In this document: piece by piece, positions 1 to 7,834 of the stretch
How the letters are laid out: each line of letters begins with the position of its first letter
Numbering within the stretch: position 1 is the stretch's first letter
NCBI RefSeq assembly: GCF_000724085.1
Contig: NZ_CCDL010000001.1
Location: 1,240,001-1,304,000 of the forward strand
From: Oceanobacillus manasiensis
Lineage (GTDB): Bacteria > Bacillota > Bacilli > Bacillales > Amphibacillaceae
DNA length: 64,000 bases
Direction: 5' to 3'
Program-made: the position numbers and the translations under genes
The notes under the pieces: model-generated
Database searches by the model: none
The model's input: only the letters and a program-made list of their open reading frames with translations
What the model was told of the DNA's origin: nothing

Positions 1-68
1 CGGACGAAGCCAGTTATATCACAGGGCAGAATATAATTGTAGATGGTGGAGTGAGTTTTATTAATTGA
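1..68 (+). CDS. C-terminal end of a short-chain dehydrogenase/reductase (partial)
   Basis: Only the last 21 codons are in the window. The frame (from base 3) reads DEASYITGQNIIVDGGVSFI and ends at TGA 66-68. The pattern S-Y-I-T-G-Q-x-(I/L)-x-V-D-G-G is the conserved C-terminal strand and turn of classical SDR oxidoreductases, the FabG-like NAD(P)-dependent enzymes. Cofactor site, catalytic Tyr/Lys and substrate cannot be judged because the rest lies upstream. Confidence is high for the family and nil for the specific reaction. Confidence 0.8.
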   Translation, partial: DEASYITGQNIIVDGGVSFIN

Positions 69-239
69 GCCGATTGATATTAAAGAAACAATATTATTTT
101 ATATCCCACCACAGGGCGCGATAGTAGAATAAGACGTTTGCCTCTTAAGCTATGCAAATATTCCTTAAGATTAAATCAATCGCCAAAACATAGAATGAAA
201 ATAAAAACTAAATTAGAAAACTGAATTAGGGGGGAATTT

Positions 240-1454
240 ATGAAAAGAAAGATTGGTATCTTAACGATAGTATTATCGCTATTGTTTTTTTCTTATATGT
301 TAATATTACCTGATTATAAATCCTTCACCTATGTAGGTAGGGGTGTTCTCTGGGGGGAATCGGATTTTTACGATCACCAAAAGTTTGCAAATAGGAAGAT
401 TGAAAAGGCGAATGACAGCCTTCCGTTCGAATATAACTTGAAAGAAAGTTATATCGAGGACTTGTTGATAGATATTAACTATTACTATAAGCAAAAAAGT
501 AATACGATTGGCGATGCTGAACAGTTCTTTATTGAGAATGATACAACATCATTTATTATCATTAAAAATAACAAAGTAATATATGAAAAATATTTTAACG
601 ACTATAGTAGAGAGTCTATAAATACGTCTTTTTCTGTAGCAAAATCGTTTGTATCGTTTCTCATTGGTAAAGCAATAGAGGATGGCTATATCGAGAGTAT
701 TGAAGAACCCATTACTAATTATATACCTGAATTGAGTAATAAAGGTTTTGAAGAGATTACTATTGAACACCTTTTAAAGATGTCCTCTGGAATTCATTAT
801 AATGAAGGACGATTATTGTGGGGCGATGATTCTAAAACATATTATTCCCCTAATCTAAGACGTTTAGCTGTAGAGGAAACCAAATTAGTCGATAAACCAG
901 GTGAAAAATTTTTATACAATAATTATAATCCTCTTTTGTTAGGAATAATTTTAGAGAGGTCAACTCAAAAAACTATTTCTGAATATTTGCAAGAAACATT
1001 ATGGAAACCAGTTGGAATGGAATTTTCAGCAACATGGAGTATTGATAGCAAAAAACATGAATTTGAAAAAATGGAAAGTGGTATAAATGCCAGGGCTATC
1101 GATTTTGCTAGGTTTGGAAACTTGTATTTAAATAAAGGTAACTGGAACGGCGAACAGATTATATCAAGCCAATGGGTAATTGATTCCACAAAAAGGAAAG
1201 AGAATTTAAATGATTCCTACTACAGTTATACCGAGTGGGACTTTTTCAACCGTGACCAGGGATATTACAAATATATGTGGCTAGGATACGATCGTGAAGA
1301 TGGAGACTATGATTATTTTGCACATGGCAAATATGGTCAAGTTATCTATGTTAGTCCTAAAAATAACGTTGTAATAGTTCGTACTGGAAAGACAACCGGA
1401 AAAGTAGATTTCTGGCCAGAAATATTGCTTGAATTATCAAGTAAACTAGAATAA
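240..1454 (+). CDS. Class C beta-lactamase-like serine hydrolase, membrane-anchored
   Basis: A 404-residue protein of the beta-lactamase/penicillin-binding-protein-like family (PF00144). Residues 1-24 form one hydrophobic N-terminal segment, either an uncleaved anchor or a signal peptide, so the catalytic domain should lie outside the membrane. The expected motifs are visible: SxxK as S132-V-A-K135, YxN as Y226-N-N228 and an HxG/KTG-type third motif at H362-G-K. Such proteins are usually esterases or D-amino-acid peptidases rather than true beta-lactamases, and the substrate cannot be read from sequence. The ATG at 240 follows a strong AGGGGGG site. It stands alone, with an intergenic repeat downstream. 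Confidence 0.85.
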   Translation: MKRKIGILTIVLSLLFFSYMLILPDYKSFTYVGRGVLWGESDFYDHQKFANRKIEKANDSLPFEYNLKESYIEDLLIDINYYYKQKSNTIGDAEQFFIENDTTSFIIIKNNKVIYEKYFNDYSRESINTSFSVAKSFVSFLIGKAIEDGYIESIEEPITNYIPELSNKGFEEITIEHLLKMSSGIHYNEGRLLWGDDSKTYYSPNLRRLAVEETKLVDKPGEKFLYNNYNPLLLGIILERSTQKTISEYLQETLWKPVGMEFSATWSIDSKKHEFEKMESGINARAIDFARFGNLYLNKGNWNGEQIISSQWVIDSTKRKENLNDSYYSYTEWDFFNRDQGYYKYMWLGYDREDGDYDYFAHGKYGQVIYVSPKNNVVIVRTGKTTGKVDFWPEILLELSSKLE

Positions 1455-1770
1455 CTCTTTGCTGTTCTAATTTTTGTGCAAGAATGTGCTTAAAGTAACA
1501 GAGCTTTTCTAAAAGAAGGAGAAGTACCTTTTTTGTTGAAGTTATTTAACTAAAGAGCAGGTTAGTTGAACAAGGTTTTACAAGGAAATCTGAAATATTA
1601 TAGTGTGTTTTGATTACAAATCAAAGCATGCTTTTTTTATCTTTATCTGCTTGTAACAATACAAATTAACTTTATAAATAATAGAATCAAAAATAACTTA
1701 GAAAAAATGAAGGAGTTGAAACTTTTTGTACGTCTAGATCACTCTAATTGATGAAGGGAGGGATTACACT
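1455..1770. other. Intergenic region with interspersed repeat and possible ECF promoter
   Basis: No convincing gene. It holds one copy of an interspersed repeat (1503-1551). Just before the sigma-factor gene there is TGAAAC at 1717-1722 and CGTC at 1731-1734. These match the -35 and -10 motifs of Bacillus ECF sigma promoters, but they are only 8 bases apart instead of about 16. A hairpin-like run with T-rich tail near 1600-1640 may end the hydrolase transcript. Confidence 0.5.
1503..1551. repeat. Interspersed intergenic repeat, copy 1
   Basis: About 49 bases nearly identical to 4453-4500. Both carry the core GAAGGAGAAGTACC followed by TTTTTTGTTGAAG and TTATTTAACT. A looser relative lies at 16963-17000. 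The AAGG...CCTTTTTT core can fold as a small terminator-like hairpin. It is non-coding and lies between genes in all cases. Confidence 0.7.
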
Positions 1771-2313
1771 GTGAAACATGATATATATACAGTAAAAAAG
1801 GCAATTAACGGAGATGCCCGAGCCTTTGAGGAATTGCTTATTTTGGAAGAAAAGATGCTGTATTATAAAGCTCTTTCTTATGTGGGGAACAAAGAAGATG
1901 CTTTGGATGTGATTCAAGAGACCTCGTGCAAATCGTTTCTGTCCATAAGCCAATTACGGACACCGGAGTATTTTTCAACTTGGCTGTTCAGGATCCTAAT
2001 ACGAGAGTGCTACAAATTATTGAAAAAGCGTGACCAAATCATTCCTTATGAGGAAAATGAGCTGTTAAGGAGATTAGACAGCAAGCAAGAAGAAGACATA
2101 GAATCTTTTCATTTGGGTGAGGCCTTATCAAAGCTTAATTCTTCTTATCAAACATCTATCATCTTATTTTATTATCATGACCTTCCAATTAACGAGATTT
2201 CTGAGATTATGGAAAAACCGGTTGGAACAATAAAAACCTATTTACGCAGAGGAAAGAAAAAATTGGAAAATGAGTTGGAAAGGAGTTATAAATTAAATGA
2301 AAAATTCACATAA
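1771..2313 (+). CDS. ECF-family RNA polymerase sigma factor
   Basis: A 180-residue sigma-70 family factor of the extracytoplasmic-function type. Region 2 spans about residues 8-75 (A-F-E-E-L-L ... Y-x-G-N-K-E-D-A-L-D-V-I-Q-E-T, the typical region 2.2). Region 4 spans about residues 115-170 with a helix-turn-helix (L-P-I-N-E-I-S-E-I-M ... V-G-T-I-K-T-Y-L-R-R-G). Start is GTG at 1771 with GAAGGGAGGG upstream. The last codons overlap the next gene by 17 bases, so the two are translationally coupled; that gene encodes the likely membrane anti-sigma factor. The regulon is unknown; autoregulation is suggested by the ECF-like hexamers upstream, with odd spacing. Confidence 0.9.
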   Translation: MKHDIYTVKKAINGDARAFEELLILEEKMLYYKALSYVGNKEDALDVIQETSCKSFLSISQLRTPEYFSTWLFRILIRECYKLLKKRDQIIPYEENELLRRLDSKQEEDIESFHLGEALSKLNSSYQTSIILFYYHDLPINEISEIMEKPVGTIKTYLRRGKKKLENELERSYKLNEKFT

Positions 2314-3391
2314 TCAGTTAAATGAATTTCCAAAAGAACAAGTTCGTTCAGCGATCCAACAGGGAATTACTCAAGCGGAAACGAAAATCAGCAGCAAATC
2401 AAAGAATGGGCAACGGCGTCCACTCATAAATGGGAATCACAAAGTATTGTATTCTGTGTGCAGTGTAGCAGCAGCTTTTATTATATTGGTATGGACTTCC
2501 CATTATTCCCCGGCTTTGGCAAGCAGTTTATCTAAAATACCTATTATTGGCTCGGTCTTTGGTGATTCAGATTTAATTGGACTAAAACAAGCACACGAAA
2601 AAGGATTAACAAGCCAGATAGGGGAAACGAAAACGATTAATGGTATTTCTATTACTTTGGATGAAGTGCTATATGATCAAAACAATATAACAATTGGATT
2701 AAAAATGGAATCAGAAAGAGAACTTGATGACGAATATTTTGGGGCTGGAATGGATTTTACCATTGATGGTAAGAGGCCTTATGGATCTTCTGGTTCATAT
2801 GGAGAAGAGGTACTATCTTCCAATTCCCGAACAGCTATTGAAACAATTACGGTAACAGATGAAATGCCGAATGAATTTGATTTAGGATTATTGCTGAAAG
2901 GCAGTAATGGAGAAAGCTGGCATTTCTCTACCCCTGTAAACCAAGTGAAAGATATAAAGAAAGTTCCAGTTCAACATACGGAAATCGTTGACGGAATTAA
3001 ATTAGATGTTACTGAATTTTCCTATGGTGCTTCTGGTGCTAGTGTTTCATTTAAAAGTTCGGAAAACGCAAAATTAGTGGATGACGGACTAGGCAGGGCA
3101 GCTAAAATAGAATTTAAGATGGTAGATCAGAATGGAAATGAAATAAAGAGCCACTCAGGAGGGGTAGAAGGAAAACGAGTAAAAGATAAAATGAGCTATA
3201 CAAGCAATAAGCAATTTGATCCGATTGACTCCGATGTAACCGAACTAACTATTACACCGTATTTGTCGCTCCCAACTGGCGGCGGCGGAGTAGGAATTGA
3301 CAAAAATGGTGAGGAAATTGAGTTAGAATTTAAAGGGGATTCTTTACAACCAGTTGAGTTTGAATCTTTTAAAGTGAAAATACCACAATGA
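2297..3391 (+). CDS. DUF4179 (plus DUF5643-like) membrane protein, probable anti-sigma factor
   Basis: A 364-residue protein with a cytoplasmic N-terminus of about 48 residues, one transmembrane helix at about 50-67, and a large extracytoplasmic beta-rich region. Residues about 60-150 (S-L-S-K-I-P-I-I-G-S-V-F and following) match DUF4179; the rest resembles the DUF5643 domain that usually accompanies it. DUF4179 proteins are regularly encoded directly after ECF sigma factors in Bacillales and are taken to be anti-sigma or sensor proteins. The overlap with the sigma gene supports a one-to-one stoichiometry. No zinc-binding HxxxCxxC anti-sigma motif is visible in the N-terminus, so inhibition would use another interface. 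A terminator follows at 3404. Confidence 0.8.
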   Translation: MKNSHNQLNEFPKEQVRSAIQQGITQAETKISSKSKNGQRRPLINGNHKVLYSVCSVAAAFIILVWTSHYSPALASSLSKIPIIGSVFGDSDLIGLKQAHEKGLTSQIGETKTINGISITLDEVLYDQNNITIGLKMESERELDDEYFGAGMDFTIDGKRPYGSSGSYGEEVLSSNSRTAIETITVTDEMPNEFDLGLLLKGSNGESWHFSTPVNQVKDIKKVPVQHTEIVDGIKLDVTEFSYGASGASVSFKSSENAKLVDDGLGRAAKIEFKMVDQNGNEIKSHSGGVEGKRVKDKMSYTSNKQFDPIDSDVTELTITPYLSLPTGGGGVGIDKNGEEIELEFKGDSLQPVEFESFKVKIPQ

Positions 3392-3403
3392 GTTCATTGT
3401 TTT

Positions 3404-3429
3404 AAAAGAGCTGATATTCAGCTCCTTTT
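3404..3429 (+). terminator. Rho-independent terminator after the sigma/anti-sigma pair
   Basis: GAGCTGA (3408-3414) pairs with TCAGCTC (3418-3424) around a three-base loop; A-run before, CTTTTA after. Confidence 0.75.
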
Positions 3430-3670
3430 ATCTATATTTTAGGTGGAAAGTTATTTAAGTGAATGAATTTACTTAAACTAACTAGTGCTTTACTTTGACA
3501 AGAGGGCCATCCCAATGTGACGGTTTTCTTGTTAGTACAAAAGGGGAAGGATAGTGAAATAACTAAAAGACGATATAAGGTGTTATTTAAACTATAATAT
3601 GTTAACATTTAAACATCTGAAAATTTCAACACTCAATTAGATGACAATCTTAGTGTAGGAGGTAGTTATT

Positions 3671-3727
3671 ATGAAAATGGAAAAATATATCGACGTTAAA
3701 AACATGAAGGGGAAAACGTCAAATTAA
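3671..3727 (+). CDS. Possible 18-residue small ORF or gene remnant
   Basis: ATG at 3671 is preceded by a strong TAGGAGGTAG site with good spacing and reads 18 codons to TAA. The peptide (MKMEKYIDVKN...) is charged and not recognised. It ends 37 bases before the isochorismatase start, so it could be a leader peptide or the 5' stub of a lost gene. The strong ribosome binding site is the only support. The surrounding 3430-3764 holds nothing else that I can name. Confidence 0.3.
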   Translation: MKMEKYIDVKNMKGKTSN

Positions 3728-3764
3728 ATAAAACGTTTCCCAAAATTTGAGAGGGGAAAATTAT

Positions 3765-4322
3765 TTGAAGCAAATATTGTTAGTCATTGATGCCCAGCAA
3801 GAGTTAATTGAAGGGAATCAAGAAGAAAGTGCTGTTTACAAAAAGGAACAGCTCATCACAAATATCAATGCAGTGATTGAAAAAGCAAATAATTCTAATG
3901 TACCTATTGTCTTTGTAAGGGACTTGGAGGTTGCAGAGGGAATAGGTAAAGGTTTTCAAGTTCATGAAAAAATTAATGTACCTTCAAATGCAAATTTCTT
4001 TGAAAAAACTGCAACGAATTCCTTCCATGGTACAGGACTTCTAAATCACTTAAAATCTCAAGAGATTGGACATATTGTTGTAATGGGATGTGCAACCCAA
4101 CATTGCATAGATAGTGCAGTCCGAACTGCAACTATCAATGGAATGGATGTGACCTTAGTTGGAGATGGACATTCAACAACAGATGGGGATGTTTTAAGTG
4201 CTGAACAAATTATAAATCATCATAACGAAACTCTTCATGGACATTACAATGTTGAAAACTTTTCCATTGTAAGAAATACAGAAGAAGATTTATTCTATCC
4301 AGAACATAATTCATATAGGTAA
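3765..4322 (+). CDS. Isochorismatase-family cysteine hydrolase
   Basis: 185 residues from the TTG at 3765, chosen over the in-frame TTG at 3747 because GAGAGGGG lies about 8 bases before it and would otherwise be inside the gene. The family triad is visible: D9 in V-I-D-A-Q, K81 in F-F-E-K-T, and C114 in C-A-T-Q-H-C-I-D-S, with the cis-peptide region V-M-G-C before it. Family members hydrolyse isochorismate, nicotinamide, N-carbamoyl amines or similar amides. The substrate is undetermined and no pathway neighbour helps. Cytoplasmic, single-gene unit. Confidence 0.85.
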   Translation: MKQILLVIDAQQELIEGNQEESAVYKKEQLITNINAVIEKANNSNVPIVFVRDLEVAEGIGKGFQVHEKINVPSNANFFEKTATNSFHGTGLLNHLKSQEIGHIVVMGCATQHCIDSAVRTATINGMDVTLVGDGHSTTDGDVLSAEQIINHHNETLHGHYNVENFSIVRNTEEDLFYPEHNSYR

Positions 4323-4452
4323 TATTTGAGTAGTAGAACAATATCCCAATTTCTTGGTTTGATTCAAGAAATTAGGTATTATCTTTGTGAGGTAGAAGGA
4401 ATATGATTTAGAATGATAAAGTATGTGAACTATTAGATGTAAATTAACTGGT

Positions 4453-4500
4453 GCTTTTCTAAGAAGGAGAAGTACCTTTTTTGTTGAAGTTATTTAACTG
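4453..4500. repeat. Interspersed intergenic repeat, copy 2
   Basis: Near-identical to 1503-1551 (GAAGGAGAAGTACC core, T-run, GTTGAAG, TTATTTAACT). Lies just upstream of the acetyltransferase gene. Confidence 0.7.
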
Positions 4501-4543
4501 GCAGTAGAGTTTAACAAGATTTTATTAGAATTGGAGTGTAATA

Positions 4544-5023
4544 ATGGAAATCTACGCAATTGAGGATCTGCCGAAAAATCAAATAATAGAATTTTTTAAT
4601 CTGCATTGGGGAAGTCCAGAAATGGTTATTTCAAGTGGAGTCTATGATTGCAGTGAATTAGAGGGTTTTACTATAATAAATAAAGAAAATAAAATTATTG
4701 GGTTAATTACTTACATAATTAAAGATAACGAATGCGAAATAATATCATTAGATAGTATTGAAGAAGGCAAAGGAATAGGTACAACCTTAGTCCAAGAAGT
4801 AGAAAATCTTGCTATTAAGAGAAAGTGTAAGCTCGTTAAACTTATAACAACTAACGATAATCTATTAGCATTAAAGTTTTATCAAAAACGAGGTTTCATA
4901 TTGTACCAAATTTTAAAAAATGCGGTTGAGAAAGCAAGGAAGATAAAACCAGAGATACCCTTAGTTGGTAATGATGGTATCCCCATCAGGGATGAAATTG
5001 AATTAATAAAGAAAATCAACTAA
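4544..5023 (+). CDS. GNAT-family N-acetyltransferase
   Basis: A 159-residue single-domain GNAT protein. The acetyl-CoA pyrophosphate-binding motif A is visible at about residues 77-90 (E-G-K-G-I-G-T-T-L-V-Q-E), followed by the usual motif B pattern N-D-N-L-L-A-L-K-F-Y-Q-K-R-G-F. It transfers acetyl from acetyl-CoA to an unknown amine. The start ATG follows GGAGTG. The C-terminal tail (I-P-L-V-G-N-D-G-I-P-I-R-D-E-I-E-L) is typical of a common Bacillus GNAT subgroup of unknown substrate. Confidence 0.85.
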   Translation: MEIYAIEDLPKNQIIEFFNLHWGSPEMVISSGVYDCSELEGFTIINKENKIIGLITYIIKDNECEIISLDSIEEGKGIGTTLVQEVENLAIKRKCKLVKLITTNDNLLALKFYQKRGFILYQILKNAVEKARKIKPEIPLVGNDGIPIRDEIELIKKIN

Positions 5024-5109
5024 CGGGTGATTTAGTAGAGACTTGGAGTGCATGGAATGTCTATGAAAAAATAAAAATTAATACTGGGGGAGATGAGTAC
5101 ATGAGGCTT

Positions 5110-5689
5110 TAATCAACTTCAAGGTATTGTGAGAGTGACGAAACCTTTTTTCGTGAGTCTATGAAAGGTAGAAAAATCGCTCATAGGAAAGCCAAGAAGC
5201 GTGGGGAAAAAGACAAGAAAAGAGGAATTTCCAACCTTAAAATAGCAGTTGTGGTGGCACAAGACCGCAATGGCAATATGATTGCTCGTAAAGCAGATAC
5301 AGGCCGTGTAAGGGCGGAAGATATTGACACTGTGATAGGTGAGTATATTCACCCGTCTGTTTTGTTATGCACAGATACAGCAACGAATTACAAGAAATTT
5401 GCCAAACTAAAAGGGCTACAACACGAAACAGTCTAATGAACGACAAAAACAGCGTGTAAAAAAAGGCATATATCATATTCAACACGTAAATAACTCTCAT
5501 AGTCGTTTGAAGAGTTGGATGGAGTGTTGCCAAGGAGTAGCAACAAAATATTTGGATAACTACCTTTACTGGTTTCGTTGGCTTGAATTAGGCAAACAAA
5601 TAGCATTTGATGAACGAGTCAAACAAATGCTTGTTTCTGCCTGTCGAAAGTCAAATCCCACCACAGTAGAAATGTTGCGATGTGCTTAA
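5110..5689 (+). pseudogene. IS1595-family transposase remnant (5'-truncated, frameshifted)
   Basis: The C-terminal two thirds of a DDE transposase of the IS1595 type. The first block (from about 5137) reads DETFFRESMKG, the conserved start of the catalytic domain, then continues to 5436 with L-C-T-D-T-A-T-N-Y. After a frameshift near 5433 it continues from about 5435 ([17 protein letters not shown]) to a TAA at 5687. A second small indel near 5130 breaks the upstream LQGIV block. Zinc-ribbon N-terminus and terminal inverted repeats are missing. Its stop codon directly abuts the stop codon of the convergent SAP-domain gene. The same junction recurs at 27300. Confidence 0.8.
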
Positions 5690-6259
5690 CTAATTATTAG
5701 ATGTATATTTGTTGCTCCCAGGAAGTTTCTTGATTTCATTCCACGCTTCAATTGCTTCATCACGACTTTTTCCTTGATTTTTCGGGTCAGCGAAAAAGTC
5801 ACGAATGAATTGATTGTATTCAAATTGGGGTGCAATGTTTTTCTTGTACGATGGATCTTTCTTTCGTTCTTCTTCCTTAAACCAAGCATTTACAGCATCA
5901 CGATATGTTTTTCCAACATTGTTCTTAAAATATTCTTGGATATAAGTGGAAAAGTGGAATTTTGGGATAACTGTCTTAAAAAACGCCCTTACATCTTGGC
6001 TACAACGATGATTTTCCGTAATAACTGTATCAAGACTTAAATCTACTTGTGATACTATCGTCTTATTCGCTCTTGAATTTCTGATAGTTTTTTTTATCTC
6101 ACCTGTCCGAAGAAATGTTTCGATTCTATCGGAAATCTCTATTTTTGAACCAGAAGCATTTAGCCCATTTTCTCTGCAAAATGATTGCAATTCTTCCTTT
6201 AACCAATAGAATTCTTTAAAACTTTCAATACTAATATCTTTTGTTAGATTTGGTCTCAT
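5690..6259 (-). CDS. SAP-domain protein with DUF6434-like C-terminus, copy 1
   Basis: A 189-residue, basic protein. Residues about 15-52 (L-K-E-E-L-Q-S-F-C-R-E-N-G-L-N-A-S-G-S-K ... R-I-E-T-F-L) form a SAP-type helix-extended loop-helix, a DNA-binding fold. Residues about 75-185 resemble DUF6434, with H-R-C-S-Q-x-V-R-A-F-F-K and F-E-Y-N-Q-F-I-R-D-F-F-A-D. Function unknown; a DNA-associated role is inferred. A LexA-like palindrome sits in its promoter, suggesting SOS control. A close copy in opposite orientation lies at 26731-27300, and both adjoin IS1595 transposase remnants tail-to-tail, so it looks like a passenger gene. Start ATG 6259 follows GGAGGTG. Confidence 0.75.
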   Translation of the reverse strand: MRPNLTKDISIESFKEFYWLKEELQSFCRENGLNASGSKIEISDRIETFLRTGEIKKTIRNSRANKTIVSQVDLSLDTVITENHRCSQDVRAFFKTVIPKFHFSTYIQEYFKNNVGKTYRDAVNAWFKEEERKKDPSYKKNIAPQFEYNQFIRDFFADPKNQGKSRDEAIEAWNEIKKLPGSNKYTSNN

Positions 6260-6290
6260 AATAAACTACACCTCCATATTACTTATTTCC

Positions 6291-6319
6291 ATTATAGAAC
6301 ATTTGTTCTTATTATTCAA
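6291..6319 (-). promoter_or_regulatory. Promoter of SAP gene copy 1 with LexA-like operator
   Basis: Read on the minus strand: -35 TTGAAT (6319-6314), 17-base spacer, -10 TATAAT (6296-6291). Inside the spacer, touching the -10 box, is GAACAAATGTTC (6308-6297). This fits the Gram-positive LexA/DinR consensus CGAACRNRYGTTYG in its core. Confidence 0.7.
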
Positions 6320-6747
6320 AATTTAACATAAACAAAAGCAACAAAACAGCCTTTGTAATAATCATTGAATTTAATTACCTCCTTTCAATTAGTTGGTACT
6401 AAGTAGGCTATACTTTATTGAAATGCGGGAACTGTAATGAACCGGATTGTTGGATTTCTTAGTATTGATAAAGCTTTAGAATTGATACGAAATAATGACT
6501 TTAAGAAAGAACTTTAATGTGCTTAGAAAAAGAAATCATCCATTTTTTACTACTTTTCAGCAATTATATTAACTAAAGAGGCAATACTTAAAGACGATGA
6601 TCCAAGAAGGTCACCTTTTTCTTGTGGTTAATTGCTAATATTATTTTTGGAATATTATGTTAGTATTAAGATAGTAGTTATTAAGCCATCAGGGAAAGAT
6701 TGACCAAAATTGATTGAGTATGGGCTTAGATGAAGGAGGTAATAAAA
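6320..6747. other. Intergenic region, no supported gene
   Basis: The first 30 bases still match the upstream DNA of the second SAP copy (shared AGGCTGTTTT...GTTGCTTTT on the minus strand). A 26-codon frame at 6437-6517 lacks a good ribosome binding site and is not called. A terminator-like AAGAAGGTCACC...TTTTTCTTG element lies at 6605-6630. Nothing else was recognised. Confidence 0.5.
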
Positions 6748-7092
6748 GTGAGATTAAAATTAACCTTTCATTTAGTAATAGGTATATCCTTATTACTGAG
6801 TGCATGTGGTTATTCCAATACGGTAGAGGATACTGTTTATATGGATCAAGAACACGTTATATTAAAGGGTGTTGTTACTGAGATAAATACTGATAAGGAA
6901 ATCACGGTGAAGGATGAAGCAAGTCAAGTAAATTTGCGTGTTACTGAAAATAGCAGCATGATTAATCACTTAGAGGATGTCATTCATTTCAAAGATTTAG
7001 AAAAGGAATTAGAAGTATCGGTTTCCTGGTTTACTAAAAAAGGCGAGGGGAAAAATGTACTGGAATTGGAGAAGTTAGAAATTCTTGATTAA
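6748..7092 (+). CDS. Small predicted lipoprotein
   Basis: 114 residues from the GTG at 6748, which is preceded by AAGGAGG at 6733-6739. The longer ATG at 6730 would bury that site. A lipoprotein signal is clear: basic start (MRLKL), hydrophobic core, lipobox L-S-A-C with the modified Cys at residue 20. The mature part (about 94 residues) is a beta-rich OB-like stretch of the form V-I-L-K-G-V-V-T-E-I-N-T-D-K-E-I-T-V-K, seen in many small Bacillus lipoproteins of unknown function. Expected on the outer face of the membrane. Terminator at about 7211. Confidence 0.7.
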   Translation: MRLKLTFHLVIGISLLLSACGYSNTVEDTVYMDQEHVILKGVVTEINTDKEITVKDEASQVNLRVTENSSMINHLEDVIHFKDLEKELEVSVSWFTKKGEGKNVLELEKLEILD

Positions 7093-7210
7093 TAATTTCG
7101 AAGCATAACCTTTTGAAAGGAATCATTAAAGTAAAGAGTACTTTAGCTGAAAAAGAGCTTCTATTACAACGGAACTCTTTGTTGGGCCAGTTCAACCATA
7201 CTGGTAATAA

Positions 7211-7246
7211 AAAGAAGATCACTTTTTGGGTGACCTTCTTTCTTAA
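7211..7246 (+). terminator. Rho-independent terminator
   Basis: AAAGAAGATCAC (7211-7222) pairs imperfectly with GTGACCTTCTTT (7230-7241) and is followed by CTTAA. A relative of this element, with compensating changes, recurs at 19048-19085. Confidence 0.6.
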
Positions 7247-7312
7247 TTGACTTAAACTGTGCAGTAAATCTACTTTTATATGACATAGTGAAAAAATGTA
7301 CTACGTTACGAA

Positions 7313-7717
7313 TTAAAGGGAGTTAGCGCAAGTTTTTTCACTATACATGGTTTCATTTTCAATAATTTCCGTAACTCCATCAGATGATAATTTATCTTTT
7401 TCACAAAATTGCTTAACTCGTTTTCCATTTTTAGTTATACCGTAATAGTACGTGACGTCTGGTTCAGCTTTGAAAATGACCATATAATGACCATGGTAAA
7501 ATTCATTATTTATAACGTGTTTTGGCTCTACATAATGCGAATCTTCAATATCGTCTTCCGTGTAGCCCATCCCCTGTAAATATTCTGGAACCTTTTTATC
7601 TGCTAGATGATTTGTATAAGGGTTTCCATTATTAAGTACATAAATAAGGCCAAAAGGAAATGCTATGATAAGAAGGATTAGTAGCCTCAAGGATATCCAT
7701 ATTATTTTTTTATTCAT
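7313..7717 (-). CDS. DUF3139-family single-pass membrane protein
   Basis: 134 residues with one N-terminal transmembrane helix (about 5-28) and an extracytoplasmic domain. The pattern L-x-x-M-G-Y-T-E-D-D-I-E-D-S-H-Y ... Y-M-V-I-F-K-A-E-P-D-V-T-Y-Y-Y-G-I matches DUF3139, small secreted or membrane proteins of Bacillales with no known function. ATG 7717 follows GAGGGAG. It heads a leftward series of small membrane-protein genes running from 12.4 kb to 7.3 kb. Confidence 0.7.
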   Translation of the reverse strand: MNKKIIWISLRLLILLIIAFPFGLIYVLNNGNPYTNHLADKKVPEYLQGMGYTEDDIEDSHYVEPKHVINNEFYHGHYMVIFKAEPDVTYYYGITKNGKRVKQFCEKDKLSSDGVTEIIENETMYSEKTCANSL

Positions 7718-7834
7718 ATTTCTCCCTCTTTCAATTAAATGAAGTTATGAAACATTATTGGGCGCAAAGCTTGTTCAGTGAAAACGTACAATTCCAGATA
7801 CGCGCTCAATCGTACTAGGGAAAACTATTATATT

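Noticed and set aside
6437-6517. 26-codon frame with ATG
   Set aside because: Only a weak GGGAA upstream, no recognisable product; left as intergenic.
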